This document shows positions 1 through 7,631 of a stretch of DNA of 37,539 nucleotides, piece by piece. How positions within the stretch are numbered: the stretch's first letter is position 1; every line of letters starts with the position of its first letter. Below the pieces are notes generated by a model that did no database searches, had not been told where the DNA came from, and worked only from the letters and a program-made list of their open reading frames with translations. The translations under genes and the position numbers were made by a program. The stretch lies in contig NZ_RBLU01000024.1 of the NCBI RefSeq assembly GCF_003989515.1, positions 1-37,539 of the forward strand, given 5' to 3'. Source of the DNA: Curtobacterium sp. HSID17257 (GTDB taxonomy: Bacteria; Actinomycetota; Actinomycetes; Actinomycetales; Microbacteriaceae).

Positions 1-723
1 CTCCAGCCCCGGCAGCGCGTGGAGCGCGTGCCAGTCGAGCAGGCCCTGCAGGTCGAACGGCGGACGGGCCGGGAGGTGCACGTGCAGCCAGCCGTCGTCG
101 GCCGACGCCGGGCCGTCCGCCCGCCGGGCGCGGAGCTCGGAGGGGGTGAGGGCGAAGACCTCGCGGACGGTGTCGTTGAACTGCCGCACGCTCGAGAACC
201 CGGACGCGAACGCCACGTCGGCCACCGGTAGGTCCGACGAGGTCAGCAGCGTCCGCGCGGTCTGCGCACGGTGCGCCCGGCTGAGGGCCTTCGGTCCGGC
301 CCCGAGCTCCTCGGTCAGGATGCGGTTCAGCTGCCGCTCGGAGTAGCCGACGCGGGCGGCGAGGCCGGGCACCCCCTCGCGTTCGACGACGCCGTCGAGG
401 ACGAGGCGGACGGCGCGGCCGGCGACGTCCTCGCGGAGGTCCCACTCCGGGCTGCCCGGCGTCGCCTCGGGCAGACAGCGCTTGCAGGCGCGGAAGCCGG
501 CGAGGTGCGCGGCGGCGCTGGTGCGGTAGAAGGTGACGCCCTCGGCGCGCGGGGTCCGGGCGGGGCAGCTCGGGCGGCAGTAGATGCCGGTGGAGTGCAC
601 GGCGGTGACGAACTGGCCGTCGAACCGCGCGTCGCGGGAGGCGACGGCGCGGTGACGCTCGGCGTGCAGCTCTGCGGGCTGCGCGTCGGGCTGCGGCTCC
701 GTGTGCGGTGCGGGGATCGTCAC
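1..723 (-). CDS. Ada/AlkA-type DNA repair regulator, C-terminus outside window
   Basis: The product starts at GTG (721-723) and stays open to the window edge, giving 241 residues. Residues about 20-95 form the Ada zinc domain, with the four cysteines C49, C53, C80 and C83 in the motifs YCRPSCPAR and CKRC. In Ada one of these cysteines accepts methyl groups from DNA phosphotriesters. Residues about 110-190 are an AraC-type double helix-turn-helix ([11 protein letters not shown], then [15 protein letters not shown]). The last about 35 residues ([20 protein letters not shown]) match the N-terminal domain of AlkA 3-methyladenine glycosylase. The architecture therefore predicts an Ada-AlkA fusion that senses alkylation damage and removes damaged bases. 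The glycosylase catalytic domain lies outside the window. The start is supported by a -10-like CAGGCT six bases upstream. Confidence 0.9.
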   Translation of the reverse strand, partial: MTIPAPHTEPQPDAQPAELHAERHRAVASRDARFDGQFVTAVHSTGIYCRPSCPARTPRAEGVTFYRTSAAAHLAGFRACKRCLPEATPGSPEWDLREDVAGRAVRLVLDGVVEREGVPGLAARVGYSERQLNRILTEELGAGPKALSRAHRAQTARTLLTSSDLPVADVAFASGFSSVRQFNDTVREVFALTPSELRARRADGPASADDGWLHVHLPARPPFDLQGLLDWHALHALPGLE

Positions 724-735
724 GCCGTCAGCCTG
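724..735 (-). promoter_or_regulatory. Leaderless -10 for the Ada/AlkA gene
   Basis: CAGGCT on the minus strand, six bases before the GTG start. No Shine-Dalgarno sequence lies at the usual distance. This matches the spacing seen at many starts in this window. Confidence 0.45.
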
Positions 736-810
736 GCACGCACCCCCGACGGTCGCTGGCGGGAATCGGACACGGCAGTGGGGGCGGCGGGGCCGGCCGG
801 GAGGCGCGAC

Positions 811-823
811 TACCGTGGGCGCC
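811..823 (+). promoter_or_regulatory. Leaderless -10 for the MOSC gene
   Basis: TACCGT at 811-816, then seven bases, then GTG at 824. An in-frame GTG at 815 lies inside the hexamer and is the less likely start. Confidence 0.5.
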
Positions 824-1387
824 GTGCCCTCCGTCGACCCCGTGGCCGGCCCCGGCGACCTGCCCTTCCGCACCGACGTCGAGGTCGCGATGCTGCTCGT
901 CTCCCCGCGCCACCGGTACGAGGGGCGTCCGGCGGACGGTGCGCTGCCCGCCGAGGGTCCGGAGCTGCGCGACCGGATCGACCTCCGGGCGGGGCTCGGC
1001 ATCGTGGGGGACCGCTACTTCGCCGCACGGGCGCACGTCCACGCCACCGTGACCGTGATCGGGCTCGAGGGACTCGACGCCGTGGGCGAAGCGGTGGGCG
1101 CTGCGATCGACCCCGCGGCGACCCGGCGGAACGTGTACCTGCGCGGCGCCGACGTCGAGGCGCTCCGGGGCGAGCCGTTCTCGCTCGAGAGCCCGGGCTC
1201 CGGCGGCCCGGTGCGCTTCCGGGGGTACCGGCCGGCGAACCCGTGCGCGTGGATGGACCACGAGGTGGCACCGGGTGCCTTCCGGGCGATGCGGGGACGC
1301 GGCGGGGTGCGCTGCGACCCGGAGTCCGACGGTGTGCTCGCCCTCGGCCCCGCGGTGCTCCGCACGGCACGGCCGGTCGCACTCTGA
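824..1387 (+). CDS. MOSC domain protein
   Basis: 187 residues from GTG 824. The pattern of a MOSC (molybdenum cofactor sulfurase C-terminal) domain is visible: an early '[11 protein letters not shown]' strand, 'GDRYFAAR', the '[11 protein letters not shown]' segment typical of the family (N[VI]x[LV]xG), and the family cysteine in '[10 protein letters not shown]'. Stand-alone MOSC proteins are thought to handle sulfur or molybdenum cofactor chemistry, but most, including this one, have no assigned substrate. It is divergent from the Ada gene, with 100 bases between them, and is followed by a palindromic repeat. The sequence supports the family but not a specific function. Confidence 0.85.
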   Translation: MPSVDPVAGPGDLPFRTDVEVAMLLVSPRHRYEGRPADGALPAEGPELRDRIDLRAGLGIVGDRYFAARAHVHATVTVIGLEGLDAVGEAVGAAIDPAATRRNVYLRGADVEALRGEPFSLESPGSGGPVRFRGYRPANPCAWMDHEVAPGAFRAMRGRGGVRCDPESDGVLALGPAVLRTARPVAL

Positions 1388-1424
1388 CGGCGTCGGCCCC
1401 GTCCCGCCCGTTCCGCCCGTCCCG

Positions 1425-1494
1425 CGAAACGCAACGTGGGCGGCACCTCGCAGCGATGGAGCGCTGCGACGTACCGCCCAGGTTGTGTGGTGCG
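1425..1494. repeat. REP-like palindromic repeat, copy A
   Basis: The left arm ends in AACGCAACGTGGGCGG and the right arm begins CCGCCCAGGTTG, an imperfect complement. An inner perfect 8-bp stem (TCGCAGCG at 1448-1455, CGCTGCGA at 1462-1469) encloses a six-base loop. A second copy sits at 6858-6928. This copy lies between the convergent MOSC and DJ-1 genes, so it may also terminate transcription. Confidence 0.8.
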
Positions 1495-1501
1495 AGCGGG
1501 G

Positions 1502-2047
1502 TCAGGCGGTGAGTGCCTGCTCGATCGCGTCGACGAAGGCGGGCAGGTCGTCGGGGTTGCGCGACGTGATCAGGCCGCCGTCGACCTGGACCTCCTGGTC
1601 GACCCACTCGGCGCCGGCGTTGCGCACGTCGGTCTGCAGCGAGGGGAACGAGGTGATGGTCTTGCCCTGCAGCACACCGGCCTCGATGAGGGTCCACGGG
1701 CCGTGGCAGATCGCGGCGACGGGCTTGCCCGCCTCGGCGAAGGCCTTCACGAGTGCGACCGCGTCCGAGTCCTGGCGGATGGTGTCGGCGTTGATGGTGC
1801 CACCGGGGACGACCAGTGCGTCGTAGTCGCCTGCACCGCTGACACTGCCGATGGTGGTGTCGACGGACACCGACTTGCCCGGGTCCTTGTCGCCGACGAG
1901 GGTCTCGATCGAACCGGACTCCTGCGCCGCCACCGTGACGTCGGCACCGCGCTCGCGGAGCTGGTCGGTGGGGACGACGATCTCGTCCTGCTCCACGCCG
2001 TAGTTCGTCGCGATGACGAGGATCTTCTTGCCGTCGAGGGCTGCCAT
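1502..2047 (-). CDS. DJ-1/PfpI family protein
   Basis: 181 residues from ATG, with a good Shine-Dalgarno (GGAAGGAG) seven bases upstream. This is a single-domain DJ-1/PfpI class I glutamine-amidotransferase-like fold: 'KKILVIATNYGVEQDE' at the N-terminus with the conserved acidic residue near E19, 'DALVVPGG', and the nucleophile elbow 'AAICHGPWTL' with C114 and H115. Members of the YhbO/PfpI branch act as glyoxalase III-type, deglycase-like or chaperone enzymes in stress, and the true activity is debated. Cytoplasmic, no signal peptide. It is expressed from its own leadered transcript, unlike several neighbours. Confidence 0.9.
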   Translation of the reverse strand: MAALDGKKILVIATNYGVEQDEIVVPTDQLRERGADVTVAAQESGSIETLVGDKDPGKSVSVDTTIGSVSGAGDYDALVVPGGTINADTIRQDSDAVALVKAFAEAGKPVAAICHGPWTLIEAGVLQGKTITSFPSLQTDVRNAGAEWVDQEVQVDGGLITSRNPDDLPAFVDAIEQALTA

Positions 2048-2136
2048 GGTCGCTCCTTCCGCTGCCGGGGGTCTCCCGGCGCGACGACCACGGTCGTCCG
2101 CTCGCCCTGGGGACGTTCGCAGTCCGGAGCCGACGT

Positions 2137-2790
2137 TCAGCCCCGGATGCGGAAAGCGGACCCTTCGCGGACGACCTCGATGCCGTCGTACCCCGCGATG
2201 CGCGGCAGGCCCTCGGTGACCGGTCCCTCGAGCGCCCCGACGACGACGGTCGTCGCCCCGGAGGCGACGGCGGCCTCGACACCGGCGGGAGCGTCCTCGA
2301 ACGCCAGGCAGCGCTCGGCGGGCACCCCGAGCAGGGCGGCGCCGCGCAGGTAGCCCTCGGGGTGCGGCTTGCTCCGCTCGGCGTCCTCGGACGGCACGAG
2401 CGCCTCGGGCACGGGGACGCCCGCGGCGGTCATCCGCTCCACCGCGAGCGCCCGCGGAGCACTCGTGACGAGGGCGACGGGCACGCCGGCGTCGAGCAGG
2501 CGGCGCACGAACGCCGCCGCTCCCGGCACCTCGACGATGCCCTCGGTGTACCCGATCTCGGCGGCGATCATCGTCTCGACGATGGCCCGCTGCTCGTCCG
2601 GGGACAGGTGCGGCAGGAAGCGCTGCACGGTGTCGATCGTCTGGCGGCCGTGCGAGAAGCCGAGGATCTCGGCGGGATCGATGCCGTGCTCCGCCCCGAA
2701 GCGGCTCCAGGCGTCCTCGACCACGGCGGTCGAGTCGACGAGCGTCCCGTCCATGTCGAACAGCACCCCGGACACCACGACGTCGATCAC
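2137..2790 (-). CDS. HAD-superfamily phosphatase (sugar-phosphatase-like)
   Basis: 217 residues from GTG 2790. HAD motif I is 'LFDMDGTLVDS' (nucleophile D12, acid/base D14), motif II is 'ALVTSAP', motif III is around 'KPHPEGYL' and motif IV is 'CLAFEDAPAGVEAA'. The helical cap between motifs I and II is the type seen in subfamily IA enzymes such as sugar-phosphate and 2-deoxyglucose-6-phosphate phosphatases. The substrate cannot be read from the sequence. The start is fixed by TAGGGT seven bases upstream, which suggests a leaderless mRNA. Confidence 0.88.
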   Translation of the reverse strand: MIDVVVSGVLFDMDGTLVDSTAVVEDAWSRFGAEHGIDPAEILGFSHGRQTIDTVQRFLPHLSPDEQRAIVETMIAAEIGYTEGIVEVPGAAAFVRRLLDAGVPVALVTSAPRALAVERMTAAGVPVPEALVPSEDAERSKPHPEGYLRGAALLGVPAERCLAFEDAPAGVEAAVASGATTVVVGALEGPVTEGLPRIAGYDGIEVVREGSAFRIRG

Positions 2791-2803
2791 GCGTCCGACC
2801 CTA
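2791..2803 (-). promoter_or_regulatory. Leaderless -10 for the HAD phosphatase
   Basis: TAGGGT on the minus strand (2798-2803), seven bases before GTG 2788-2790. No Shine-Dalgarno sequence is present. Confidence 0.5.
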
Positions 2804-2828
2804 GCCGCTACCGGTCACCCGATCGCCG

Positions 2829-2898
2829 CGAGTCTCGCGCTCAGCGACCGTTCTCGCGCCGATGCGCGCGAGAACGGTCGCCCAGCCCGAGTCTCGCG
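2829..2898. repeat. 38-base palindrome flanked by 11-bp direct repeats
   Basis: A perfect 16-bp stem (2844-2859 with 2866-2881; arm begins GCGACCGTTCTCG) has a six-base loop. The same 11-mer, CGAGTCTCGCG, stands on both sides at 2829-2839 and 2888-2898. It lies between the end of the RibD-C/folP/folE operon and the HAD gene start, so it can act as the operon terminator. The flanking repeats give it a small insertion-like structure. Confidence 0.75.
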
Positions 2899-2901
2899 TC
2901 C

Positions 2902-2933
2902 CGACGGCCCGACGGCCCGACGGCCCGACGGCC
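2902..2933. repeat. 8-bp tandem repeat, four copies
   Basis: Four perfect copies of CGACGGCC lie immediately after the stop codon of the RibD-C reductase. This is a possible slippage site with no obvious function. Confidence 0.85.
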
Positions 2934-2935
2934 CG

Positions 2936-3682
2936 CTACCGGTCGCGCACCCACCTCGTCAACAGCACGCCCCCGTCGCCGAGCAGCACGTGCGCGGGCC
3001 GCATGCGCCGCAGCTCCGGCGAGGACCCGGTCGCGATCCGGGGCCCCTCCCCGCCCTCGAGCGTCGGGTCGACCGTCAGCGTCAGCTCGTCCACCGCGTC
3101 GGCCGCCACGAGCGCCCCGAGGAACGACGGACCACCTTCGCAGTGGATGCGGTCGAGCCCACGCGACGCGAGCGCCGAGCGCACCGCACCGACGTCGACA
3201 GAAGCGGAGCCGCACTCCACCACGTCGGCGACGTCCGCGAGAGCCCGCCCCGACGAGGACGACGCCCCGGACCCGGACGTCAGCACGATCGGCCGCACCG
3301 GTGCCTCGGTGAACACCCGCGACCCCGCGTCCATCGACCCGGAGTTCGTGACGATCGCGAACACCGGGTGGTCGGACATCCCGTGCTCTCGGCGCCACGC
3401 CACGTCCTCGTCGTGCAGCACCATCGGCCCGTACTCCTCGTCGCGCACGGTGCCCGCGGCGACGAGCACCACGTCGGCGACCCGTCGGAGCAGGTCGAAG
3501 ACCCGCAGGTCGTCGTCGCCGCCGAGCGAGGCGGTGCGACCCGACGCGGATGCCGAGCCGTCGAGCGTCGCGACGAAGTTCACCCGCAGCCAGGACCCCT
3601 CGGGCACGTCCGCGGTGTACAGGTCGAGCAGGTCGTCGTCGGACAGGTCCGCGATCGACGTCGGCAGGGAGGGGCTGTTCAC
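2936..3682 (-). CDS. RibD C-terminal domain reductase (pyrimidine/pterin reductase family)
   Basis: 248 residues from GTG. This is a stand-alone RibD-C (dihydrofolate-reductase-like) domain: 'VNFVATLDGSASASGRTASLGG' is the substrate/cofactor loop, 'VLVAAGTVRDEEYGP' follows, and 'IHCEGGPSFLGALVAADAVDELTLTVDP' is the NADPH-binding and core signature. Family members reduce the ribosylamino-pyrimidine intermediate in riboflavin synthesis or related pteridines with NADPH. The start overlaps the stop of the upstream folP-like gene by four bases (GTGA), so the two are translationally coupled. Its place behind folE and folP homologues suggests that it acts on a pterin or pyrimidine made by them. No deaminase domain is attached, so this is not a full RibD. 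Confidence 0.85.
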   Translation of the reverse strand: MNSPSLPTSIADLSDDDLLDLYTADVPEGSWLRVNFVATLDGSASASGRTASLGGDDDLRVFDLLRRVADVVLVAAGTVRDEEYGPMVLHDEDVAWRREHGMSDHPVFAIVTNSGSMDAGSRVFTEAPVRPIVLTSGSGASSSSGRALADVADVVECGSASVDVGAVRSALASRGLDRIHCEGGPSFLGALVAADAVDELTLTVDPTLEGGEGPRIATGSSPELRRMRPAHVLLGDGGVLLTRWVRDR

Positions 3683-4617
3683 GTGTTGTGCCTCGCTTCC
3701 ACGGGTTCGCGCCAGCCGAGGACCGCCTCGACCATGCGCATGGCGTCGACGCTCTCGACGACGTCGTGCATGCGGACGATCCGGGCGCCGAGCATCGCGC
3801 TGACCGTGGCCGCGGCGAGCGATCCCGACAAGCGAGCACCGCGCGGACGTCCGAGGGACTCCCCCACGAAGTCCTTGTTCGACACCGCTGCGAGCACCGG
3901 GAACCCGAGCGCGACGACCTCGGGCAGACGTCGGGTGAGCTCGAGCGTGTGCACGGTGTTCTTGTTGAGGTCGTGCCCGGGGTCGACGATGATCCGCGAC
4001 TCGGGGATGCCCGCGGCGAGCGCCCGGTCGACCCGTTCGCGCAGGAAGTCCACGACCGAGACGGTCACGTCGTCGTACGTCGGGGGCGTCGGCAGCTCCT
4101 GGCGCGGCGGTGCGGTCGAGTGTGTGATGACGATGGTCGCGTCGGAGTCGGCGACGACGGACGCCATCCGCGGGTCGGACAGTCCGGTGGTGTCGTTGAC
4201 GACGCTGGCCCCGGCGGCGATCGTCGCCGCAGCGACCTCGGGCCGGAAGGTGTCGACCGAGATGACGACGTCGGACTGCTCGGCGAGCTGGGCCACGACC
4301 GGCAGCACCCGGTCGATCTCGTCGTCGGCGGACAGCTCCGGCCCCGGCGCGAACTTCACCCCGCCGATGTCGACCCAGTCGGCGCCCTGGTCGGCAGCGC
4401 GGACGGCGGCCTCGACAGCCCGGTCGAGCGCGAAGGTCGCGCCCTTGTCGTGGAACGAGTCGGGCGTGCGGTTCACGATCGCCATCACGGCGATGCGGCG
4501 GTCGAAGTCGAAGGTGCGACGCCCGATCGTGCGGACCGGGTCGCGCAGGTCCGGCACGACCCAGCCGGGTGCGGGTGGCACGGCCTGGAGGCCCGTGGTC
4601 GGCTGCTCGCTCGTCAT
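3679..4617 (-). CDS. folP: Dihydropteroate synthase homologue, FolP2-like
   Basis: 312 residues from ATG. A TIM-barrel pterin-binding enzyme: 'IAVMAIVNRTPDSFHDKGATF', 'GADWVDIGGVKFAPG', 'VISVDTFRPEVA', 'SVVNDTTG', 'IIVDPGHDLNKNT', 'FPVLAAVSNKDF'. True DHPS usually has NVTPDSFSDGG in the first loop and D-IGGxSTRPG in the second. Here these read NRTPDSFHDKG and DIGGVKFAPG, like mycobacterial FolP2, a paralogue reported to lack normal DHPS activity. Catalysis of dihydropteroate formation from para-aminobenzoate is therefore uncertain. ATGA overlap with folE upstream and GTGA overlap with the RibD-C reductase downstream make a tight three-gene operon. folB and folK, the usual partners, are missing. 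Confidence 0.85.
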   Translation of the reverse strand: MTSEQPTTGLQAVPPAPGWVVPDLRDPVRTIGRRTFDFDRRIAVMAIVNRTPDSFHDKGATFALDRAVEAAVRAADQGADWVDIGGVKFAPGPELSADDEIDRVLPVVAQLAEQSDVVISVDTFRPEVAAATIAAGASVVNDTTGLSDPRMASVVADSDATIVITHSTAPPRQELPTPPTYDDVTVSVVDFLRERVDRALAAGIPESRIIVDPGHDLNKNTVHTLELTRRLPEVVALGFPVLAAVSNKDFVGESLGRPRGARLSGSLAAATVSAMLGARIVRMHDVVESVDAMRMVEAVLGWREPVEARHNT

Positions 4618-5219
4618 GCGTCCGCCCCGTGGTCGGCACCGGCACCGGCACCGATGAGCGCGATCGCCTCGGCCCGCCCCGCCGCGTCGGCCAGGGAGCC
4701 GGTCGCCGCGACGGTCACCGTCGACGAGCCCGACTGCCGTTCGCCGCGGGCGGTCACGCACTGGTGCGTGGCGTCGAGCACGACGAGCACGCCGTCGGCG
4801 TCGAGCCCCTCGGTGACGGCTGCGGCGACCTGCTCGCCGAGCCGCTCCTGCAGCTGCGGCCGCGAGGCCACGGCGTCGAGCACACGGGACAGGGTCCCGA
4901 GCCCGATGAGCTGCTCCCCGGGCGCGTAGGCCAGGTGGGCGACCCCGATGAAGGGCAGCAGGTGGTGCTCGCACATCGAGCGGAAGCGGACGTCCCGCAC
5001 GACCACGAGCTGCCCGCGCTCACCGTCCTCGGAGTGCACGGCGCCGGAGCGTGCGATCGCGGTGGCGTCGACCCCCATGCCGGCGAAGAACTCGGCGTAC
5101 GAGTCCGCGACGCGTGCCGGGGTCCGTTCGAGCTCGGGGCGGTCGGGGTCGTCGCCGACGGCGAGGAGGAGCTCACGCACGGCGGCTTCGACCCGCGCGC
5201 GGTCCAGACGTTCGTTCAC
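4614..5219 (-). CDS. folE: GTP cyclohydrolase I, divergent
   Basis: 201 residues from GTG 5217-5219 (VNERLDRARVEAAV). It would convert GTP to dihydroneopterin triphosphate. The family core is clear: 'DRPELERTPARVADSYAEFF', zinc ligands in 'RFRSMCEHHLLPFIGVAHLAYAPG' and in 'HQC', and 'LSRVLDAVASRPQLQERL'. The C-terminal signature is unusual: the usual H-x-C-M-x-x-RG-V-x-K/xPG region reads HQCVTARGERQSGSS. The metal ligands remain, but the catalytic loop differs from housekeeping FolE. A possible GTG five codons upstream (5232-5234) is less likely because TTGGAT sits exactly six bases before the chosen start. First gene of the operon with the folP-like and RibD-C genes. Confidence 0.88.
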   Translation of the reverse strand: MNERLDRARVEAAVRELLLAVGDDPDRPELERTPARVADSYAEFFAGMGVDATAIARSGAVHSEDGERGQLVVVRDVRFRSMCEHHLLPFIGVAHLAYAPGEQLIGLGTLSRVLDAVASRPQLQERLGEQVAAAVTEGLDADGVLVVLDATHQCVTARGERQSGSSTVTVAATGSLADAAGRAEAIALIGAGAGADHGADA

Positions 5220-5231
5220 GCACTCATCCAA
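5220..5231 (-). promoter_or_regulatory. Leaderless -10 for folE operon
   Basis: TTGGAT on the minus strand (5226-5231), six bases before GTG 5217-5219. It decides the start between this GTG and the one 15 bases upstream. Confidence 0.4.
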
Positions 5232-5355
5232 CACCGTCGGATGGCCGCAGAACGCGGCCGCCTGCCGGACGCGCCGTACCCCGCGGTGGCGGGTCGCGCC
5301 TCCCGTTCGTCAGCACGGGCGTGCCAGGGCGACGCGCCGTGCTCCCAGCGTTCTG

Positions 5356-5367
5356 TAAACTCGTTCG
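5356..5367 (+). promoter_or_regulatory. Leaderless -10 for the NCS2 permease
   Basis: TAAACT at 5356-5361, six bases, then GTG 5368. This is one of the strongest -10 matches in the window. No Shine-Dalgarno sequence is present. Confidence 0.6.
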
Positions 5368-6840
5368 GTGAGCGCCCAGCAGACCGACACCCCGCCCCGG
5401 AACCGCTTCGCATCCGGCCTCGACCGCTTCTTCTCGATCACGCAACGCGGATCGAGCATCCCCCGAGAGATCCGTGGTGGTCTCGTCTCCTTCGTGACGA
5501 TGGCGTACATCGTCATCCTCAACCCGCTGATCCTCGGTGGGTTCAGCCAGGACCAGGCCCCGCAGGACGTCCTCGGTGGCTGGTTGCAGAACGCGCAGGT
5601 CGCCGCCGCGACCGGCCTCGTCGCCGGTGTGATGACGATCGCGATGGGCCTCGTCGCGAACCTGCCGTTCGGCATCGCCGCGGGCCTCGGGATCAACTCG
5701 TTCCTCGCCGTGAGCGTCGTGCACCAGGTCACCTGGGCCGAGGCGATGGGCCTCGTCGTCGTCAACGGCGTGGTGATCGTGATCCTGGCGCTGACCGGCA
5801 TCCGGACGATGATCTTCACGGCCGTGCCCGCGCAGCTCAAGGCCGCGATCACCGTCGGCATCGGTCTGTTCATCGCGTTCATCGGCCTGGTCGACTCCGG
5901 GTTCGTCCGCACCACGAAGAACGCCTCGCCGCCGCTGCAGCTCGGTGAGGACGGCTCCGTCGCGGCCCTGCCGACGATCGTGTTCCTGATCGGCCTGGTC
6001 GTCATCGGGACGCTCATGGCCCGCAAGGTCAAGGGCGCGCTGCTCATCGGCATCGTCGGCACGACGATCGTCGCGATCATCCTGCAGGCGATCTTCACGG
6101 TCCCCACCTCGGTCGACTCCCCCACCGGCTGGAACCTCAACGCCCCCGGCCTGCCGAACGCCCTCTTCGCCCTGCCGGACCTGTCGCTCGTCGGGCACGC
6201 CGACGTCTTCGGTGCCTTCACCCGCATCGGCCCGGTCGCCGCGTCGATGCTCGTCTTCACCCTGGTCTTCACGAACTTCTTCGACGCGATGGGCACGATG
6301 ACCGGTCTCGCGAAGGCCGCCGGTGTCGCGAAGCCCGACGGCACCTTCCCCCGCCTGAAGTCGGCGCTCGTCGTCGAGGGTGTCGGTGCCATCGCCGGTG
6401 GCGGTGCCTCGGTGTCGTCGAACACCGTCTTCATCGACTCCGCGTCGGGCATCGGCGAGGGCGCCCGCACGGGCATGGCCTCGGTCGTGACCGGTCTGCT
6501 GTTCCTGGCGTCGATGTTCCTCACGCCGCTCACCCAGGTCGTCCCGCTCGAGGTCGCTGCCGCCGGACTCGTCGTCGTCGGTGCCCTCATGGTCGCGCAG
6601 GTCGCGGACATCTCCTGGACGGATTTCGGCTCGGCACTGCCGGCGTTCCTGACGATCGTCGTGATGCCGCTGACCTACTCGATCGCGAACGGCATCGGCG
6701 CCGGCTTCATCAGCTGGGTGCTCATCAAGCTGCTGTCCGGCCGCGGCCGCGAGGTCTCGTGGCTCCTCTACGTCGTCGCCGCGGGCTTCCTGCTGTACTT
6801 CGCGCGCGGGCCGCTCGAGGCGCTGCTCGGCGTCGGGTAG
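5368..6840 (+). CDS. NCS2 family purine/xanthine permease (AzgA/GhxP-like)
   Basis: 490 residues with about 12-14 hydrophobic segments. It begins with 'FFSITQRGSSIPREIRGGLVSFVTMAYIVILNP', the AzgA-branch N-terminus, and carries 'FGIAAGLGINSFLAV' (TM3 substrate-site region) and 'FTNFFDAMGTMTGLAKAAG' (the conserved FDxxGT motif). 'GGGASVSSNTVFIDSASGIGEGARTG' is the TM10 signature. AzgA/PurP/GhxP-type proteins import adenine, guanine or hypoxanthine with protons across the inner membrane. Divergent from the FolE operon, so a purine importer and a GTP-consuming enzyme share an intergenic region. Substrate within purines is not resolved. Confidence 0.92.
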   Translation: MSAQQTDTPPRNRFASGLDRFFSITQRGSSIPREIRGGLVSFVTMAYIVILNPLILGGFSQDQAPQDVLGGWLQNAQVAAATGLVAGVMTIAMGLVANLPFGIAAGLGINSFLAVSVVHQVTWAEAMGLVVVNGVVIVILALTGIRTMIFTAVPAQLKAAITVGIGLFIAFIGLVDSGFVRTTKNASPPLQLGEDGSVAALPTIVFLIGLVVIGTLMARKVKGALLIGIVGTTIVAIILQAIFTVPTSVDSPTGWNLNAPGLPNALFALPDLSLVGHADVFGAFTRIGPVAASMLVFTLVFTNFFDAMGTMTGLAKAAGVAKPDGTFPRLKSALVVEGVGAIAGGGASVSSNTVFIDSASGIGEGARTGMASVVTGLLFLASMFLTPLTQVVPLEVAAAGLVVVGALMVAQVADISWTDFGSALPAFLTIVVMPLTYSIANGIGAGFISWVLIKLLSGRGREVSWLLYVVAAGFLLYFARGPLEALLGVG

Positions 6841-6857
6841 CGCGTCCGCCGCTTTCC

Positions 6858-6928
6858 GCAAGACGCAACGTGGGCGGTTCTTCGCAGCGACATTCCGCTG
6901 CGAGGGGCCGCCCACGTTGCGTTTCGCG
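6858..6928. repeat. REP-like palindromic repeat, copy B
   Basis: Same design as the element at 1425-1494: outer arms GACGCAACGTGGGCGG and CCGCCCACGTTGCGTTTC, inner 8-bp stem TCGCAGCG/CGCTGCGA (6882-6889, 6896-6903) with a six-base loop. It lies 17 bases after the permease stop and 37 bases before the stop of the convergent gene, and is a good bidirectional terminator candidate. Confidence 0.85.
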
Positions 6929-6965
6929 AGAGCGCGTCCGGCTCCTCCGGCCGGGAGGCGCTGGG

Positions 6966-7445
6966 TCAGTCCCGCAGGTCGGCCGGCTTGGCCTCGTGGC
7001 GGCGTCGGCCCGGGGTGCGCCGGTCCTCCTTCATGCTCGCCTCGTACAGGTGGCGCTTGCCGCCGACGAGCTGGTCGCGGGCGGTCTGCTCGAGCTCCTT
7101 GGCGAGGGCGTAGTAGTTGTCGTCGTAGTCCTCGACGATCTGGAACGTCCAGCGTCCGTCGATGACGTTGCGCCCGACCAGCTCGGTGTCGATCCGCTCG
7201 GCGAGTTCGGTGTGCCCGGCCTTCCGGAGCTGCTCGACGGCCTCGCCGAGGTTGAGGTCAGCGGTCCCCGTCAGCCGGTGGAACCCGTACAGCAGGCCAC
7301 GCGCGTGCTCGAGCACCTCGAGCGCGGCCGACAGCGTGCCGAGGGCCTCGACCGTCGCCTCGGACACCCCCTCGGGCACCACGTGTGCGTCGTCCGGTCC
7401 CTGTCCGTCGGCTGCCTGGCCGTCTGCGTTGCGCTCGTCCGTCAT
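6966..7445 (-). CDS. Conserved hypothetical protein
   Basis: 159 residues from ATG with a Shine-Dalgarno (GAGGAG) close upstream. The first 25 residues are acidic and low complexity. Residues about 28-130 look like a helical domain with 'LEVLEHARGLLYGFHRLTGTADL', 'GHTELAERIDTELVGRNVIDGRWTFQIVEDYDDNYY' and 'RDQLVGGKRHLYEASMK', followed by a basic tail (GRRRHEAKP). Cytoplasmic, no signal peptide or membrane segment. I recognise it as the kind of hypothetical protein common in actinobacteria but cannot assign a function. Codon use is normal for the window. Confidence 0.8.
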   Translation of the reverse strand: MTDERNADGQAADGQGPDDAHVVPEGVSEATVEALGTLSAALEVLEHARGLLYGFHRLTGTADLNLGEAVEQLRKAGHTELAERIDTELVGRNVIDGRWTFQIVEDYDDNYYALAKELEQTARDQLVGGKRHLYEASMKEDRRTPGRRRHEAKPADLRD

Positions 7446-7557
7446 GCTCCTCGTCTACCGGAGCGTTGCTCGGGTCGCTCCGAGCAAGTGCGGGACCGCT
7501 ACTTCGTCGTTCGGGTGGTGCGGTCATGCTCGTGTTCGACCCGCTCGCGCACAACGA

Positions 7558-7599
7558 GAAGCACGTCGCGCCAGGAAACTCCGTGGCGCGACGTGCTTC
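7558..7599. terminator. Perfect 16-bp stem hairpin
   Basis: Arms 7558-7573 and 7584-7599 (GAAGCACGTCGCGCCA and its complement) enclose the loop GGAAACTCCG. It lies 32 bases past the MFS gene stop and upstream of the hypothetical gene, so terminating the arsR-MFS operon is the simplest role. There is no clear U-tract. The unusual stem length and loop may mark a dispersed palindromic element. Confidence 0.65.
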
Positions 7600-7631
7600 C
7601 GGTGGTGCGGCGTGACGACGACCCCGCCGGG

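Noticed and set aside
2902-2933. CRISPR-like or satellite array
   Set aside because: Only four 8-bp units with no spacers; simple tandem repeat.
2841-3839. Long frames in alternative registers over the folP/RibD-C region
   Set aside because: Arg-rich composition and no family motifs; the real genes overlap neatly at GTGA and ATGA.
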